Shown: positions 24,678-32,576 of the stretch, piece after piece
How the letters are laid out: every line of letters begins with the position of its first letter
Numbering within the stretch: the stretch's first letter is position 1
Assembly (NCBI GenBank): GCA_019637895.1
Contig: JAHBUU010000011.1
Coordinates: 1-36,045, forward strand
Direction of reading: 5' to 3'
Source of the DNA: Pseudobdellovibrionaceae bacterium
Lineage (GTDB): Bacteria > Bdellovibrionota > Bdellovibrionia > Bdellovibrionales > Bdellovibrionaceae
Length of the DNA stretch: 36,045 nucleotides
The notes under the pieces: generated by a model
Told to the model about the DNA's origin: nothing
Seen by the model: the letters and a program-made list of their open reading frames with translations, nothing else
The model's database searches: none
Made by a program: the position numbers and the translations under genes

Positions 24678-24695
24678 TTGCATTTTACAGGCCCT

Positions 24696-24744
24696 TTTCA
24701 AAATGAAAAACGGGGCCTCGTCGGCCCCGCTTTTCATTTTGAAA
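24696..24744 (-). terminator. strong terminator after the 24759-25277 barrel gene
   Basis: Arms 24696-24717 and 24723-24744 pair over 22 positions with one mismatch that becomes G-U in the leftward RNA. The GC core (GGGGCC) has a 5-nt loop and T-runs follow the core on both strands. It lies 14 nt past the barrel stop. Because it separates ftsQ and the barrel gene from ftsA, ftsA probably has its own promoter. Confidence 0.92.
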
Positions 24745-24758
24745 TCTGCGAATGTGAC

Positions 24759-25277
24759 TTACAGATTCAGCGGCAAGCTCAGGCTCAACATCCAAGTTTT
24801 ACGATCGGCATCGATGTTGACGGAGTTTCCACCGTTTTTGAATTTGTCGTAGCTCAGGTTGATCATGTCGAAGTTAATGCTCAGAAACGGCAAGCCGGTG
24901 TAACCGATTCCGACTTTGGTTCCATTTCCAGTCATTTTCCCGCTCTTCTCCATTTCGGTCGAGAAGAAGTAGGTTCCGCTGACTTTGATGAGAATCGGGA
25001 AAGTGAACTGGGCGAAAACGCCGAGATCCTGATTCGTCCAAGTCACCGAAGGCGAGGAATCCTGTTTCAGGGAACCACGCATGTAATCCAAGCCCGCCGC
25101 GAAACCGAGGCTCGAGTAACCAAGCTTCAATCCCAGGTTCGTTCCAGCGAGATCATTGCTAGTGGCGCCACCTTCGATCTTGCCCGTCTCGTAGCCGATG
25201 GATGGCTCGAGGTAAATGCTGGCAAACGCAGAAGAGGACATCAAAACGACGGCAAAAAGGGCACTTAAAAATTTCAT
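24759..25277 (-). CDS. small outer-membrane beta-barrel protein
   Basis: The start chosen is ATG 25275-25277 with GGAG 6 nt upstream. The open frame to 25382 adds 35 residues without a ribosome site and would bury the signal peptide. The 172-aa product has a signal peptide (FLSALFAVVLMSSSAFA) and amphipathic strands (LGLKLGYSSLGFAAGLDY, VFAQFTFPILIKVSGTY, KVGIGYTG, WMLSLSLPL). It ends in NL rather than an aromatic residue, a weaker barrel signal. An eight-stranded OmpW/OmpX-size barrel is likely. It sits 108 nt behind ftsQ and ends at a strong terminator, interrupting the usual ftsQ-ftsA junction. No specific function is visible. Confidence 0.8.
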   Translation of the reverse strand: MKFLSALFAVVLMSSSAFASIYLEPSIGYETGKIEGGATSNDLAGTNLGLKLGYSSLGFAAGLDYMRGSLKQDSSPSVTWTNQDLGVFAQFTFPILIKVSGTYFFSTEMEKSGKMTGNGTKVGIGYTGLPFLSINFDMINLSYDKFKNGGNSVNIDADRKTWMLSLSLPLNL

Positions 25278-25385
25278 ACTGACTCCATTCGTGAATGATT
25301 CGAGAACAAGATAAAGATCCCGAGGAAACTTTGAACTGGCAATGGGCGGTTGAGCCTCTTGAAGCAAACTGGACCTCGTCATTTC

Positions 25386-26132
25386 CTAAAAGGCCTGCGT
25401 GCTGCCTTCGAGCTTGACCAAAACTTTCTTGGATAAATTGGCGTCGAGACTTTTCGCATGGATGCCGCGGTTGTTCAGATACTCAAGCACCTGACCCAGG
25501 CGCGCCGATTTCAAGGCAATGGCGTCCTCGCCGACCTTCACTTCGACCGCACTCTTCACCATGGTCATCGAAAAGCCATCTTTCTGATTCCACCGCACCT
25601 CCGAGATGGTGGATCTCGAAAAAGCTCCACGCTCGGGAATCTCGTTCAAGACTTTGACGGCTTTTTTCCGGAAGTTTTCTTCCTCGAAAACCTTCCCCTC
25701 GAAAACGACGACGTCAGGCGCAAGCTTCGCTTCGATCGGTGCCAGAAATTTTCCCTCTTCGATCACGGGAATAAGGGCCTTCTGCCCCGAAAAGTAAAGA
25801 GCCTTGACCTCTTGAGGACGGATCTTGACGACCACCGACCGTGGCCACTCTCTCGACAAGGAATGATCTGCAATCCACGGCTGTGCCCCGAGGGTTTTCG
25901 AAAGATCACGCATCTCAAGACTCCAAAGGGATTGCCCTCTGTACATTTCAAGAGACTTGTCCAAATCGTCCACCAGCGGCTTCAAATGCAAGGACCGGTT
26001 GGGGGAATCTTCGAGCACGATATGAATTTGATCGAGATCGAAGAACCCCTTCCGGTCCAAATGGTACAGGAATCCTGCCAGCGCGCCCGGAAGAAAAATG
26101 AATGTGACGAAAAGCCTCAGCAGGATCTTCAT
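25386..26132 (-). CDS. ftsQ: cell division protein FtsQ/DivIB family
   Basis: FtsQ is a bitopic inner-membrane protein that joins the FtsB-FtsL complex to the divisome. The 248-aa product has a short cytoplasmic start, one membrane helix (residues about 5-22), and a POTRA-like domain. That domain carries the GQSLWSLEMRDL and QPWIADHSLSREWPRSVVVKIRPQEVKALY segments, which are diagnostic of FtsQ. A beta domain follows to the end. Sequence outside these motifs is divergent, as usual for the family. The gene follows the ABC exporter by only 12 nt, so the two are probably co-transcribed with murB. The beta-barrel gene downstream lies 108 nt away. Confidence 0.92.
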   Translation of the reverse strand: MKILLRLFVTFIFLPGALAGFLYHLDRKGFFDLDQIHIVLEDSPNRSLHLKPLVDDLDKSLEMYRGQSLWSLEMRDLSKTLGAQPWIADHSLSREWPRSVVVKIRPQEVKALYFSGQKALIPVIEEGKFLAPIEAKLAPDVVVFEGKVFEEENFRKKAVKVLNEIPERGAFSRSTISEVRWNQKDGFSMTMVKSAVEVKVGEDAIALKSARLGQVLEYLNNRGIHAKSLDANLSKKVLVKLEGSTQAF

Positions 26133-26144
26133 GCTTTCAGCTTA

Positions 26145-29100
26145 TCAAGTCTCTTCTTCACGAACAATCTCGGCCAGGACCCGTCGAGCCTCATCCGAGC
26201 GCATTTCACTCTTCACTCGACCAAAGGCGAGATCCACCACCTTGTCACAATCCGCGACCGTCCCCAATCGGTGAGCGATGATCAGCAAGGTCACACCCTG
26301 CAGATTCTCGCGAATCACCCGCTGAAGAATGGCATCGGTTTCGACATCCACACTCGCCGTCGCCTCGTCCAAGACGATGATTCTCGCTTTCGTGAGCAGC
26401 GCCCTGGCCAGACACAACAGTTGCCGCTGTCCCTGGCTCAGGTTCAATCCGCTCTCAAGAACCGGAGCATCCAAGCCCCCATCCAAGGACTTCACAAAAC
26501 TCAGCAACGAGGCGTTTCTGAGCGCCTCTTCGAGCTCTTCTTCCGAGTACTCGTTGTACCGATCCATATTGGACCGGATCGTGCCTAAGAACAGCGTCGG
26601 ATCCTGCGGAATGATCGCCAGCGAGCGACGCAAGCGCTCCAATGGAACCGAGGCGATGTCTTCGCCGTCGATCAAAATCCGACCCGATTCGAGTTCGACA
26701 AAGCGGAAGATGCACTGAAAGAGCGTGCTCTTCCCCGACCCCGTCCGTCCAATCAGTCCGACCTTTTCACCGGCTCCGACCCGGAAAGAAACGTCATGCA
26801 AAACTCTCGGCAAATGAGGCGCATACCGAGCCTGAACTTTCTCGAAGACAATCTCGCCTCGGGAAGGCCAGGACTCGGAAAGTTCTTGCGGTCTCTCGAT
26901 GCGAATATCCGTTTCCGCCGGAAGGTTCGTGTAGAACTTCATCCGTTCAACCGACGTCATCCGCGACTCGATATCCGCGAAGATCCGGATTCCCCAATTC
27001 AGGTAAGCCCAGAAGTTCAGCATGTAGATCGTCAGGACCCCCGCAATTCCGGCACCGAGATGGCCTGACTTCGCTCCGAGAACGATCGCCGTCGAGGTCG
27101 CCGCCGCGATCAGACCGCCAACCAATGGAACCCTCACCGAAAACCAGCGGTTCAAAATCACGTGGTTGTAAAACATCGTCTGACTGTGAGCGAGCTTCGA
27201 ATAGAAACTCTCGAGGAACCAATCTTCGCTGCGGAAGCCGCGAATCACGGGCAGGCCGACCAAGGTTTCCTTGAAGTGCGCATATCTCGGAGACCTTGCA
27301 ATCGAATCAAGGCGCTTCACTTCACGCGCAGGCATCCGATAGTCCCTTTGAATGACATAGTACAAAATCAGAATCGGACCGATCAGTGCGAAAGAAATCG
27401 GCACCAACGTCAGAATCAGGATCAAGCACAAAATCACTTCGATGAAGATATGAATCGCCTCGCTGAAGCTCCTCTGCAGATAGATATCCACCGACTCGAC
27501 ATCCCGTGAGAACCTCTGCAGAATCCGGCCGACCGGAGTCGAATCAAAAAACCGCAAGGGTGCCTTTAAGAGAGCCGCCAACATCCGCTCTTGCATGAGC
27601 TTCCCGGCACCAATCCCTCTTTCCAGCCACCAAAGGCTATTCATCAAGTTAAACAAAAGCGCGGCCAAACCGATCAACCCGTAAACGGCAATCGCGTGGA
27701 GAGGATTATTGAGAACATCTCCCCAGCCCTTCTCGATCAACCAGGCTGTCCATCCACCGCCTTCGCCCGACTGCTGAAAGCTGGAAATCATTCCCAGCCA
27801 CCATCGCTGAAGCAGCGGCAAGGCCATCACGAGAATGGCTCCACCCAAAAGGCCCGCCAATCTCCAGGATCGCCAGCGTCCGTCCCCGCCCAAGGATTTG
27901 AAGTAATCCAGATAGACGGATCCCTTGACCGCTCCCACTTCACGATCTTCATCTTCGGTGATGCGGTCCAAGGCGCCAGAATTTGCTTCGGCTTTCGTTG
28001 TCGCCTCTTCCGTTTTCTTTTCTGTCAACGCGGCTTGCTCGGCCTTTCCCTGAGCCAGGGAGTGTTCACGCAAGAAAGACCGGAATCTGGCGGATACCTT
28101 TTTCACTTCCTCAAGGGTCCCCTGTGCGACCACCCGACCGTTTTCCATAAAAAGAATCCGGTCGAAATTCGCCAAATGTTCCAAACGGTGAGTTGCCACC
28201 ACACGAGTGACGTCTTTCCACTCCCCGAACAAGAGCCGCTCGCTCAGATGACCTTCGGTTTCGACATCGACCGCCGAAAGAGGATCATCCAAAAAGACAA
28301 TCTGCGGGCGCTGCAAAACCGCCCGGGCAAGACTCACCCTCTGCTTCTGTCCGCCGGACAGGTTCACCCCTTTTTCACCGATCTCGGTCTGCATCCCTGC
28401 GGGCAGCAAAGCCAGATCTTTTTCAAAATCGGCCAGATACAAGGCCCTGCCAATCTCCTGCTCTTGTCGAACACCCTCACCGAACAAAAGATTCTCACGC
28501 AGGGTTCCGTTGACGATGAAAGCCTCTTGAGGAACGTAGGCCGTCCGTGGCTCGACCAAAAAGCCCTTGGAATCAAAGAAGCGCCGGTGCGATCTGTCTG
28601 CGGCGATCTCTCCGATCAACGTCATCAACAAAGTGGACTTTCCGCATCCCACAGGACCAACGATCGCAACACTTTCTCCGGCACCAATGGAAACTTTCAA
28701 ACCGCCAAAGGTCTCCAAAGCTTCCGTTTGCAAAGCGACCGCTTTTTCATCGCTGCCTGGTGCTTCGCCGATCTCATTCAAAACGTCTGATTTCAGAAAA
28801 TCAGAAATCCGACGCGCACTCACGAAGGCGTTGGTCGCCCGGGACAGAAGCCACGACAATCCGCCGAAAGGTTCTTCCAAGAGACCGAACAGGGCGACCA
28901 AGGTGAACACCAGGGCGGGATCAAGAGAGAATCCTCTCAAGACATGGATCCCCAGCGCCACGAACAAAACGATCGAAGAAACCGCGACGTAAGCGACCCC
29001 CGCAAAGGATTCCGAGCGAGCCATGCGACGACGCGCATGGAGTTCACGCCGACGGACATCTTCGACTTCTTTCGCCACGCTTTTTTCCCAGGCGAAATAC

Positions 29101-29897
29101 TTCACGACCCGAATGGCGTTGAGGATTTGACCCATCAGCGTCACCCGGTGGTCGCGCTCCTTCATCATGATCTCATCAAGATGGCTGAAACGCTTTGCGA
29201 GCAAGCGGGTTGCCGGAGCGAGACAGACCAACAGGATGAGCGGCAGAACCGCAGACCAACCGATGTAATGGAAAAGCATCCCGATCACACTCACGACCGT
29301 CAGGGTCGTAAAGATCATATCGGCAAAAACCATCGAAAAATCAGCCAGGGTTTCGGAATCCGAGCCCATATGATTCACGACGTCTCCGACCGGAATCTTC
29401 ATTCGTGCCTGCTGGGTCATTCGCAGCGAATGACGAAACAGGCGTTCGTTGATGACATTCACGATCAGTTGATACTGCTTCAACGCTTGAAAGAAAAAGT
29501 GCTGAAACGAAACACCACGAACGATGGCACTTAATCCCAGCAACAGAGCACAGATCAGCGCAAAACGAAAATTAGCCGAATCATCGAAGCCAGCGGAAAT
29601 GGCCCCGACGAATCGATTGACCAAAAGAGGCTGCATCAGACCGACCACGACGGCGATCGCGTAGGCGCCATAGGCTTTCGTGAGACCTCGGCGACAGACC
29701 TTCAACAGGCTCCATGCCAGTTCTTTTCCGGACTCCCAACGAATCTCACCGGTATTCAGAGGAGAATGCCGCGGATTCAGCCAATCCGGCATCGGCAAGA
29801 GATCCTTTTCAAAGAGGATTTTTCTTTTTCCTTCTTTGACCAAAATGCTTCCGTCGCTGAAAAAGAGCGCACGGAAAAATGCTTTGAACGACTTCAT
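26145..29897 (-). CDS. full-length ABCC/MRP-like ABC exporter (TMD-NBD-TMD-NBD)
   Basis: This 1250-aa single polypeptide holds two complete exporter halves. Numbering is from an alternative TTG at 29909. TMD1 spans about 80-370 and NBD1 about 400-610, with Walker A GPVGCGKS 418-425, signature LSGGQKQ 517-523 and FLDDPLSAVD. An acidic Lys/Glu linker covers 620-660, TMD2 about 680-985 and NBD2 about 1015-1245, with Walker A GRTGSGKS, LSQGQRQLLCLARALL and LDEATASVD. Asp instead of Glu after the NBD1 Walker B, and the NBD2 signature, are marks of the ABCC/MRP subfamily, which is usually eukaryotic. NBD1 should therefore hydrolyse ATP poorly. ATG 29895-29897 is chosen for GGGA 7 nt upstream. The gene lies between murB (39 nt) and ftsQ (12 nt). 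The substrate is unknown; a lipid or wall precursor is possible but inferred. Confidence 0.93.
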   Translation of the reverse strand: MKSFKAFFRALFFSDGSILVKEGKRKILFEKDLLPMPDWLNPRHSPLNTGEIRWESGKELAWSLLKVCRRGLTKAYGAYAIAVVVGLMQPLLVNRFVGAISAGFDDSANFRFALICALLLGLSAIVRGVSFQHFFFQALKQYQLIVNVINERLFRHSLRMTQQARMKIPVGDVVNHMGSDSETLADFSMVFADMIFTTLTVVSVIGMLFHYIGWSAVLPLILLVCLAPATRLLAKRFSHLDEIMMKERDHRVTLMGQILNAIRVVKYFAWEKSVAKEVEDVRRRELHARRRMARSESFAGVAYVAVSSIVLFVALGIHVLRGFSLDPALVFTLVALFGLLEEPFGGLSWLLSRATNAFVSARRISDFLKSDVLNEIGEAPGSDEKAVALQTEALETFGGLKVSIGAGESVAIVGPVGCGKSTLLMTLIGEIAADRSHRRFFDSKGFLVEPRTAYVPQEAFIVNGTLRENLLFGEGVRQEQEIGRALYLADFEKDLALLPAGMQTEIGEKGVNLSGGQKQRVSLARAVLQRPQIVFLDDPLSAVDVETEGHLSERLLFGEWKDVTRVVATHRLEHLANFDRILFMENGRVVAQGTLEEVKKVSARFRSFLREHSLAQGKAEQAALTEKKTEEATTKAEANSGALDRITEDEDREVGAVKGSVYLDYFKSLGGDGRWRSWRLAGLLGGAILVMALPLLQRWWLGMISSFQQSGEGGGWTAWLIEKGWGDVLNNPLHAIAVYGLIGLAALLFNLMNSLWWLERGIGAGKLMQERMLAALLKAPLRFFDSTPVGRILQRFSRDVESVDIYLQRSFSEAIHIFIEVILCLILILTLVPISFALIGPILILYYVIQRDYRMPAREVKRLDSIARSPRYAHFKETLVGLPVIRGFRSEDWFLESFYSKLAHSQTMFYNHVILNRWFSVRVPLVGGLIAAATSTAIVLGAKSGHLGAGIAGVLTIYMLNFWAYLNWGIRIFADIESRMTSVERMKFYTNLPAETDIRIERPQELSESWPSRGEIVFEKVQARYAPHLPRVLHDVSFRVGAGEKVGLIGRTGSGKSTLFQCIFRFVELESGRILIDGEDIASVPLERLRRSLAIIPQDPTLFLGTIRSNMDRYNEYSEEELEEALRNASLLSFVKSLDGGLDAPVLESGLNLSQGQRQLLCLARALLTKARIIVLDEATASVDVETDAILQRVIRENLQGVTLLIIAHRLGTVADCDKVVDLAFGRVKSEMRSDEARRVLAEIVREEET

Positions 29898-29936
29898 GAA
29901 AATTCCCAACTTGACATTGCAATCAATTTTTTTAAC

Positions 29937-30887
29937 TTAGAACAGGCCGAGCTTGATGACTTCGGTGTGCAGATCAACGCCCTTTTGAGCTTTCACCGTT
30001 TTCTGAACGTGTTCAATCACGCTCAAAATGTCGCTGGCTTTCGCTCCTCCGACATTGACGATGAAATTCGCATGCTTCAATGACACCTGTGCACCGCCGA
30101 CCTGGTAACCCTTGAGTCCGCAGCCGTCGATCAACTGAGCCGATTTATGCCCCGGCGGGTTCACGAAAACGGAACCGCAGCTCGGGAGATCCAAAGGCTG
30201 CTTTGAAAGACGAACCTTGTTGGCATCACGCACCTTCTGCAGAATATCTGGCTCCGGCTTGTTTTCCCAAATGAGGCCCGCCTTGACGACAACGCCAGGC
30301 TGCCAGCCCGTCGAATGACGATAGCTCCATTGAATGTCGTCTTTTTTCAATCGCACTCGTCGAAGCTGATCGCCCTCCACACGAAGGACTTCCACCCACT
30401 CGATGATTTCGTGGAACTCTCGCGGCCGAAAGCTTTCAGCCACGCCCGCATTCATGACGACACCGCCACCAACGTCACCAGGGATGCCCGCCAGGAAAAG
30501 AGCCGGCGCCAGTTTCTGCTTCAAGAAAATCTTGAGAAGTTCCGACTTGCCGGTTCCACTCAAGCACTCCAAGCGAACAAAATCCGGCGACTCCTGAACT
30601 TGAACGCCGCTCAAACGGCGCAAGCAAATCACCAATCCCTTGATCCCCTGATCGGAAACCAAAACGTTCGTACCGCCGCTCAGCACAGTCCAGGGAATAT
30701 TTTCGGTCAGCGCAAACCGTAGCGCCTCTTCCAAGTCGGCTTCGGTTTCAGGCAGACAAAAATATTCCGCCTCCCCGCCGACGAGCCAGGATGTGTAATC
30801 CTTCAAAGAGACATTGTGCCGAATCTGCAACATTCGCTCATTCTCGGGGAGGTTTCTCCCCGAGGCAATCAGTTCCAACATATTCAC
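29937..30887 (-). CDS. murB: UDP-N-acetylenolpyruvoylglucosamine reductase
   Basis: This FAD enzyme reduces enolpyruvyl-UDP-GlcNAc to UDP-MurNAc in the cytosol. The product shows the FAD-binding SGGTNVLVSD segment, AGIPGDVGGGVVMNAGV, the YRHSTGW motif, PSCGSVFVNP containing the proton-donating Ser, and the C-terminal Glu in HTEV. The absence of long extra loops suggests a type II MurB. The start is uncertain: GTG 30885-30887, ATG 30879-30881 and ATG 30831-30833 are all in frame, and typical MurB N-termini begin near the last. A 9-bp hairpin (30843-30851 with 30856-30864) lies between these starts, and so could either be coding or cover the true ribosome site. It follows the 101-aa gene by 17 nt and precedes the ABC exporter. 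Confidence 0.95.
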   Translation of the reverse strand: MNMLELIASGRNLPENERMLQIRHNVSLKDYTSWLVGGEAEYFCLPETEADLEEALRFALTENIPWTVLSGGTNVLVSDQGIKGLVICLRRLSGVQVQESPDFVRLECLSGTGKSELLKIFLKQKLAPALFLAGIPGDVGGGVVMNAGVAESFRPREFHEIIEWVEVLRVEGDQLRRVRLKKDDIQWSYRHSTGWQPGVVVKAGLIWENKPEPDILQKVRDANKVRLSKQPLDLPSCGSVFVNPPGHKSAQLIDGCGLKGYQVGGAQVSLKHANFIVNVGGAKASDILSVIEHVQKTVKAQKGVDLHTEVIKLGLF

Positions 30888-30904
30888 TTCGCTTTCAGAG
30901 AGAA

Positions 30905-31210
30905 TTACCGACGCATCGGGGGCGCCAGATATTCGAGCTGCTGAAGCACGGGGAATTCCTCGAAGAACTCTCGCGCCTCCTCATTTGGGCCGACTTTCAC
31001 CACTAATCGAGAATGTGATGTCATCAGCCACCAAAGCCCCCTTCCGCTCTTGCCCGCCTTAACGACGGAACCGAGGAGGAAGTGGAAAACATCAGTGGCC
31101 CGAAACATCCCATTTTTATCAGTGGAGACCCTCACGAGGGCCAAAGGCCTCTCGAGCTCAGGGTTTTGCCATTGCCTGTTTTCACGCAACAACGCTTTCG
31201 TGTTTTTCAC
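30905..31210 (-). CDS. 101-aa protein of unknown function
   Basis: This is a 101-aa soluble, basic protein starting at GTG 31208-31210 with an excellent ribosome site (GAGGAGG, 5 nt spacer). It has no signal peptide or membrane segment. A middle strand-rich part (ATDVFHFLLGSVVKAG, GLWWLMTSHSRLVVKVG) is followed by an acidic helix (NEEAREFFEEF) and a basic end. I recognise no family. It is only 17 nt upstream of murB and seems to be the first gene of the murB-ABC exporter-ftsQ unit. A short CCGCC/GGCGG hairpin sits just before the ribosome site and may regulate it. The start and coupling argue that it is real. Confidence 0.7.
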   Translation of the reverse strand: MKNTKALLRENRQWQNPELERPLALVRVSTDKNGMFRATDVFHFLLGSVVKAGKSGRGLWWLMTSHSRLVVKVGPNEEAREFFEEFPVLQQLEYLAPPMRR

Positions 31211-31386
31211 ACTTCCTCCTCACCGCCATTGGCGGGTTGATAAAACCCAAAACCAGGGAGTTCGGGCCGGAACTCGATCAAGCTCTGGGGGCTTTTTTCC
31301 ACGGAAAATCCATGGAAATTGAAACGGTTGAAATGAAGATCGAGAGGAATGCACGGAGCAAACCGCTCGCGCTTCATTTCATTAAA

Positions 31387-31511
31387 TTATTTTTTAAGGA
31401 ATCTTGAGACGGCCTCGCGGCTTCGGGAGATCAGCCAATGGTCCCGACGAAGGAGGCCACGGTATCTGTCGATAGTCCGAAAGACTTTGTATTTAGATTC
31501 AAAATCAACAT
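31387..31511 (-). pseudogene. possible frame-disrupted or very short ORF
   Basis: ATG 31509-31511 follows AAAGGAGG with a 7-nt spacer, but its own frame gives only 26 residues (stop at 31431). A shifted frame is open for 40 codons from 31509 to TAA 31387-31389. It reads as a basic, protein-like sequence (SKYKVFRTIDRYRGLL, WLISRSREAVSRFLKK) but has no start codon. This could be a decayed gene, a sequencing error, a real 26-aa peptide, or chance. Confidence 0.3.
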
Positions 31512-31604
31512 GTCAAGGCCTCCTTTCTTATGGAATAAACCCATCCTGTCTGATTGGATTTCGAAAAACAACAATTTTCTTCGTTGTCTTTCGGATTCCG
31601 GACG

Positions 31605-31616
31605 AGCTTGCAAGCT
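31605..31616. promoter_or_regulatory. 12-bp perfect palindrome, candidate operator
   Basis: AGCTTGCAAGCT at 31605-31616 is its own reverse complement. It lies in the intergenic region expected to hold the promoter of the murB set. No known regulator is implied. Confidence 0.25.
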
Positions 31617-31689
31617 TCCTAGCAAAAGAACGTCCAAGGAGTTCACTCGTTTATTTGAACCTCAGATAAATTTTCCGGTGCCAAAAGAA

Positions 31690-31716
31690 GACTCGGTTCC
31701 GTTTCGGAATCGAGTC
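31690..31716 (-). terminator. terminator after the M48 peptidase gene
   Basis: A 12-bp stem (31690-31701 with 31705-31716) with a 3-nt loop and a single mismatch lies 18 nt past the M48 stop. On the minus strand it is followed by TTCTTTTGG. It ends the ftsW-murG-murC-M48 transcript. Confidence 0.75.
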
Positions 31717-31734
31717 CATGGATCTTCGATCTCT

Positions 31735-32514
31735 TCAGATTTTACACCGCGGACGATTCTTGGCCGCACGATACTCGGGCATTACTTTCGGGATGTACTT
31801 TCCCAAAGTTCCGATCCGCGTTCCATGAGAAGGATGCGTCGACATGAACTCAGGTGGCGCCCCTTGTGATGCCTGCGCCATGTTCTCCCAGAGCCGAACG
31901 GATTCTTCGGGATTGAAACCAGCTCTCGCCATGTAATCGAGTCCCATCACATCGGCCTCGGTTTCTTGCGCCCGACTATTTGGAAGAGTGATTCCAAATT
32001 GCGCCCCCAAGCCCAAGGCCGCCATCAACAACTGATAATCACGCCCATCTTTCTGTGCCAGCACACCACCGACAGCCAGAACCCCCGTCGTCAAAAGCTG
32101 CTCGGAAACCCGAGCCCTGGAGTGCTCGGCCAAAACGTGGGCCACCTCATGACCCAAAACCGCAGCCAGCTGATCTTGGGTTTTCGCGACTTTCAACAGG
32201 CCAGTGTGAACACCGATGTGACCTCCGGGAACCGCGAAAGCATTCGCCGAGTCCTCCTTAAAGACCACCACTTCCCACTTTCGTTTTTCGGGCAAGACGG
32301 CCGTGATGGAGTCGGCCACGCATTTCACATAACCATTGATCGCTGCATCCTTTTCGATCGGCATTTTCTTTTTAAGGTCCTCGAAGGATTGATCCCCCAG
32401 AGAGTCCATCTGGGATTCCGAGATCAAAACCAACTGCCGCCGCCCTGTCGGTGACGTCTGACAGGCGCTCAGCGCGACAAAACAAGCGATCGCAAGAAAA
32501 TTCAAACGGCTCAT
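31735..32514 (-). CDS. M48 family metallopeptidase lipoprotein
   Basis: This is an outer-membrane or periplasmic zinc protease resembling LoiP/BepA-type M48 proteins that act in envelope quality control. It has a lipobox LSAC with Cys18, and HEVAH with ligands His122 and His126 and catalytic Glu123. A downstream ETEAD segment (about 184-188) supplies the third ligand, followed by the typical STHPSHGTRI segment. Length is 259 aa from ATG 32512-32514, chosen because AGGAGG stands 5 nt upstream; an adjacent ATG at 32515-32517 is too close to it. The gene follows murC by 62 nt and ends at a terminator, so it probably rides on the wall-synthesis transcript. There are no TPR repeats, unlike BepA. 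Confidence 0.9.
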   Translation of the reverse strand: MSRLNFLAIACFVALSACQTSPTGRRQLVLISESQMDSLGDQSFEDLKKKMPIEKDAAINGYVKCVADSITAVLPEKRKWEVVVFKEDSANAFAVPGGHIGVHTGLLKVAKTQDQLAAVLGHEVAHVLAEHSRARVSEQLLTTGVLAVGGVLAQKDGRDYQLLMAALGLGAQFGITLPNSRAQETEADVMGLDYMARAGFNPEESVRLWENMAQASQGAPPEFMSTHPSHGTRIGTLGKYIPKVMPEYRAAKNRPRCKI

Positions 32515-32576
32515 CATGGCCTCCTAGGACGGAAGCCAAACTATAAAGAAAATGAATCGGAAAGGTCAAATAGTGC

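Larger units (their letters stand above)
31211..31734. other. 524-bp gene-poor region upstream of the murB set
   Basis: This should hold the promoter of the 101-aa gene-murB-exporter-ftsQ unit. Visible elements are a terminator at 31690-31716, a 12-bp perfect palindrome at 31605-31616, a strong ribosome site (AAAGGAGG) in front of ATG 31509-31511, an A/T-rich patch near 31380-31398, and imperfect direct repeats TCCACGGAAA/TCCATGGAAA near 31300. TTGACA overlaps that ATG, but I could not settle a -10. Codon patterns suggest no large gene. Confidence 0.45.

Noticed and set aside
24450-24737. A 95-residue minus-strand frame overlapping the 42-aa ORF
   Set aside because: It runs through the strong terminator at 24696-24744 and lacks a ribosome site; the 42-aa frame has the better start signal.
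31211-31400. A roughly 50-codon minus frame (GTG start) just upstream of the 101-aa gene
   Set aside because: There is no ribosome site, composition is odd with many Pro, Trp and Arg residues, and direct repeats at the DNA level explain the pattern better than coding.
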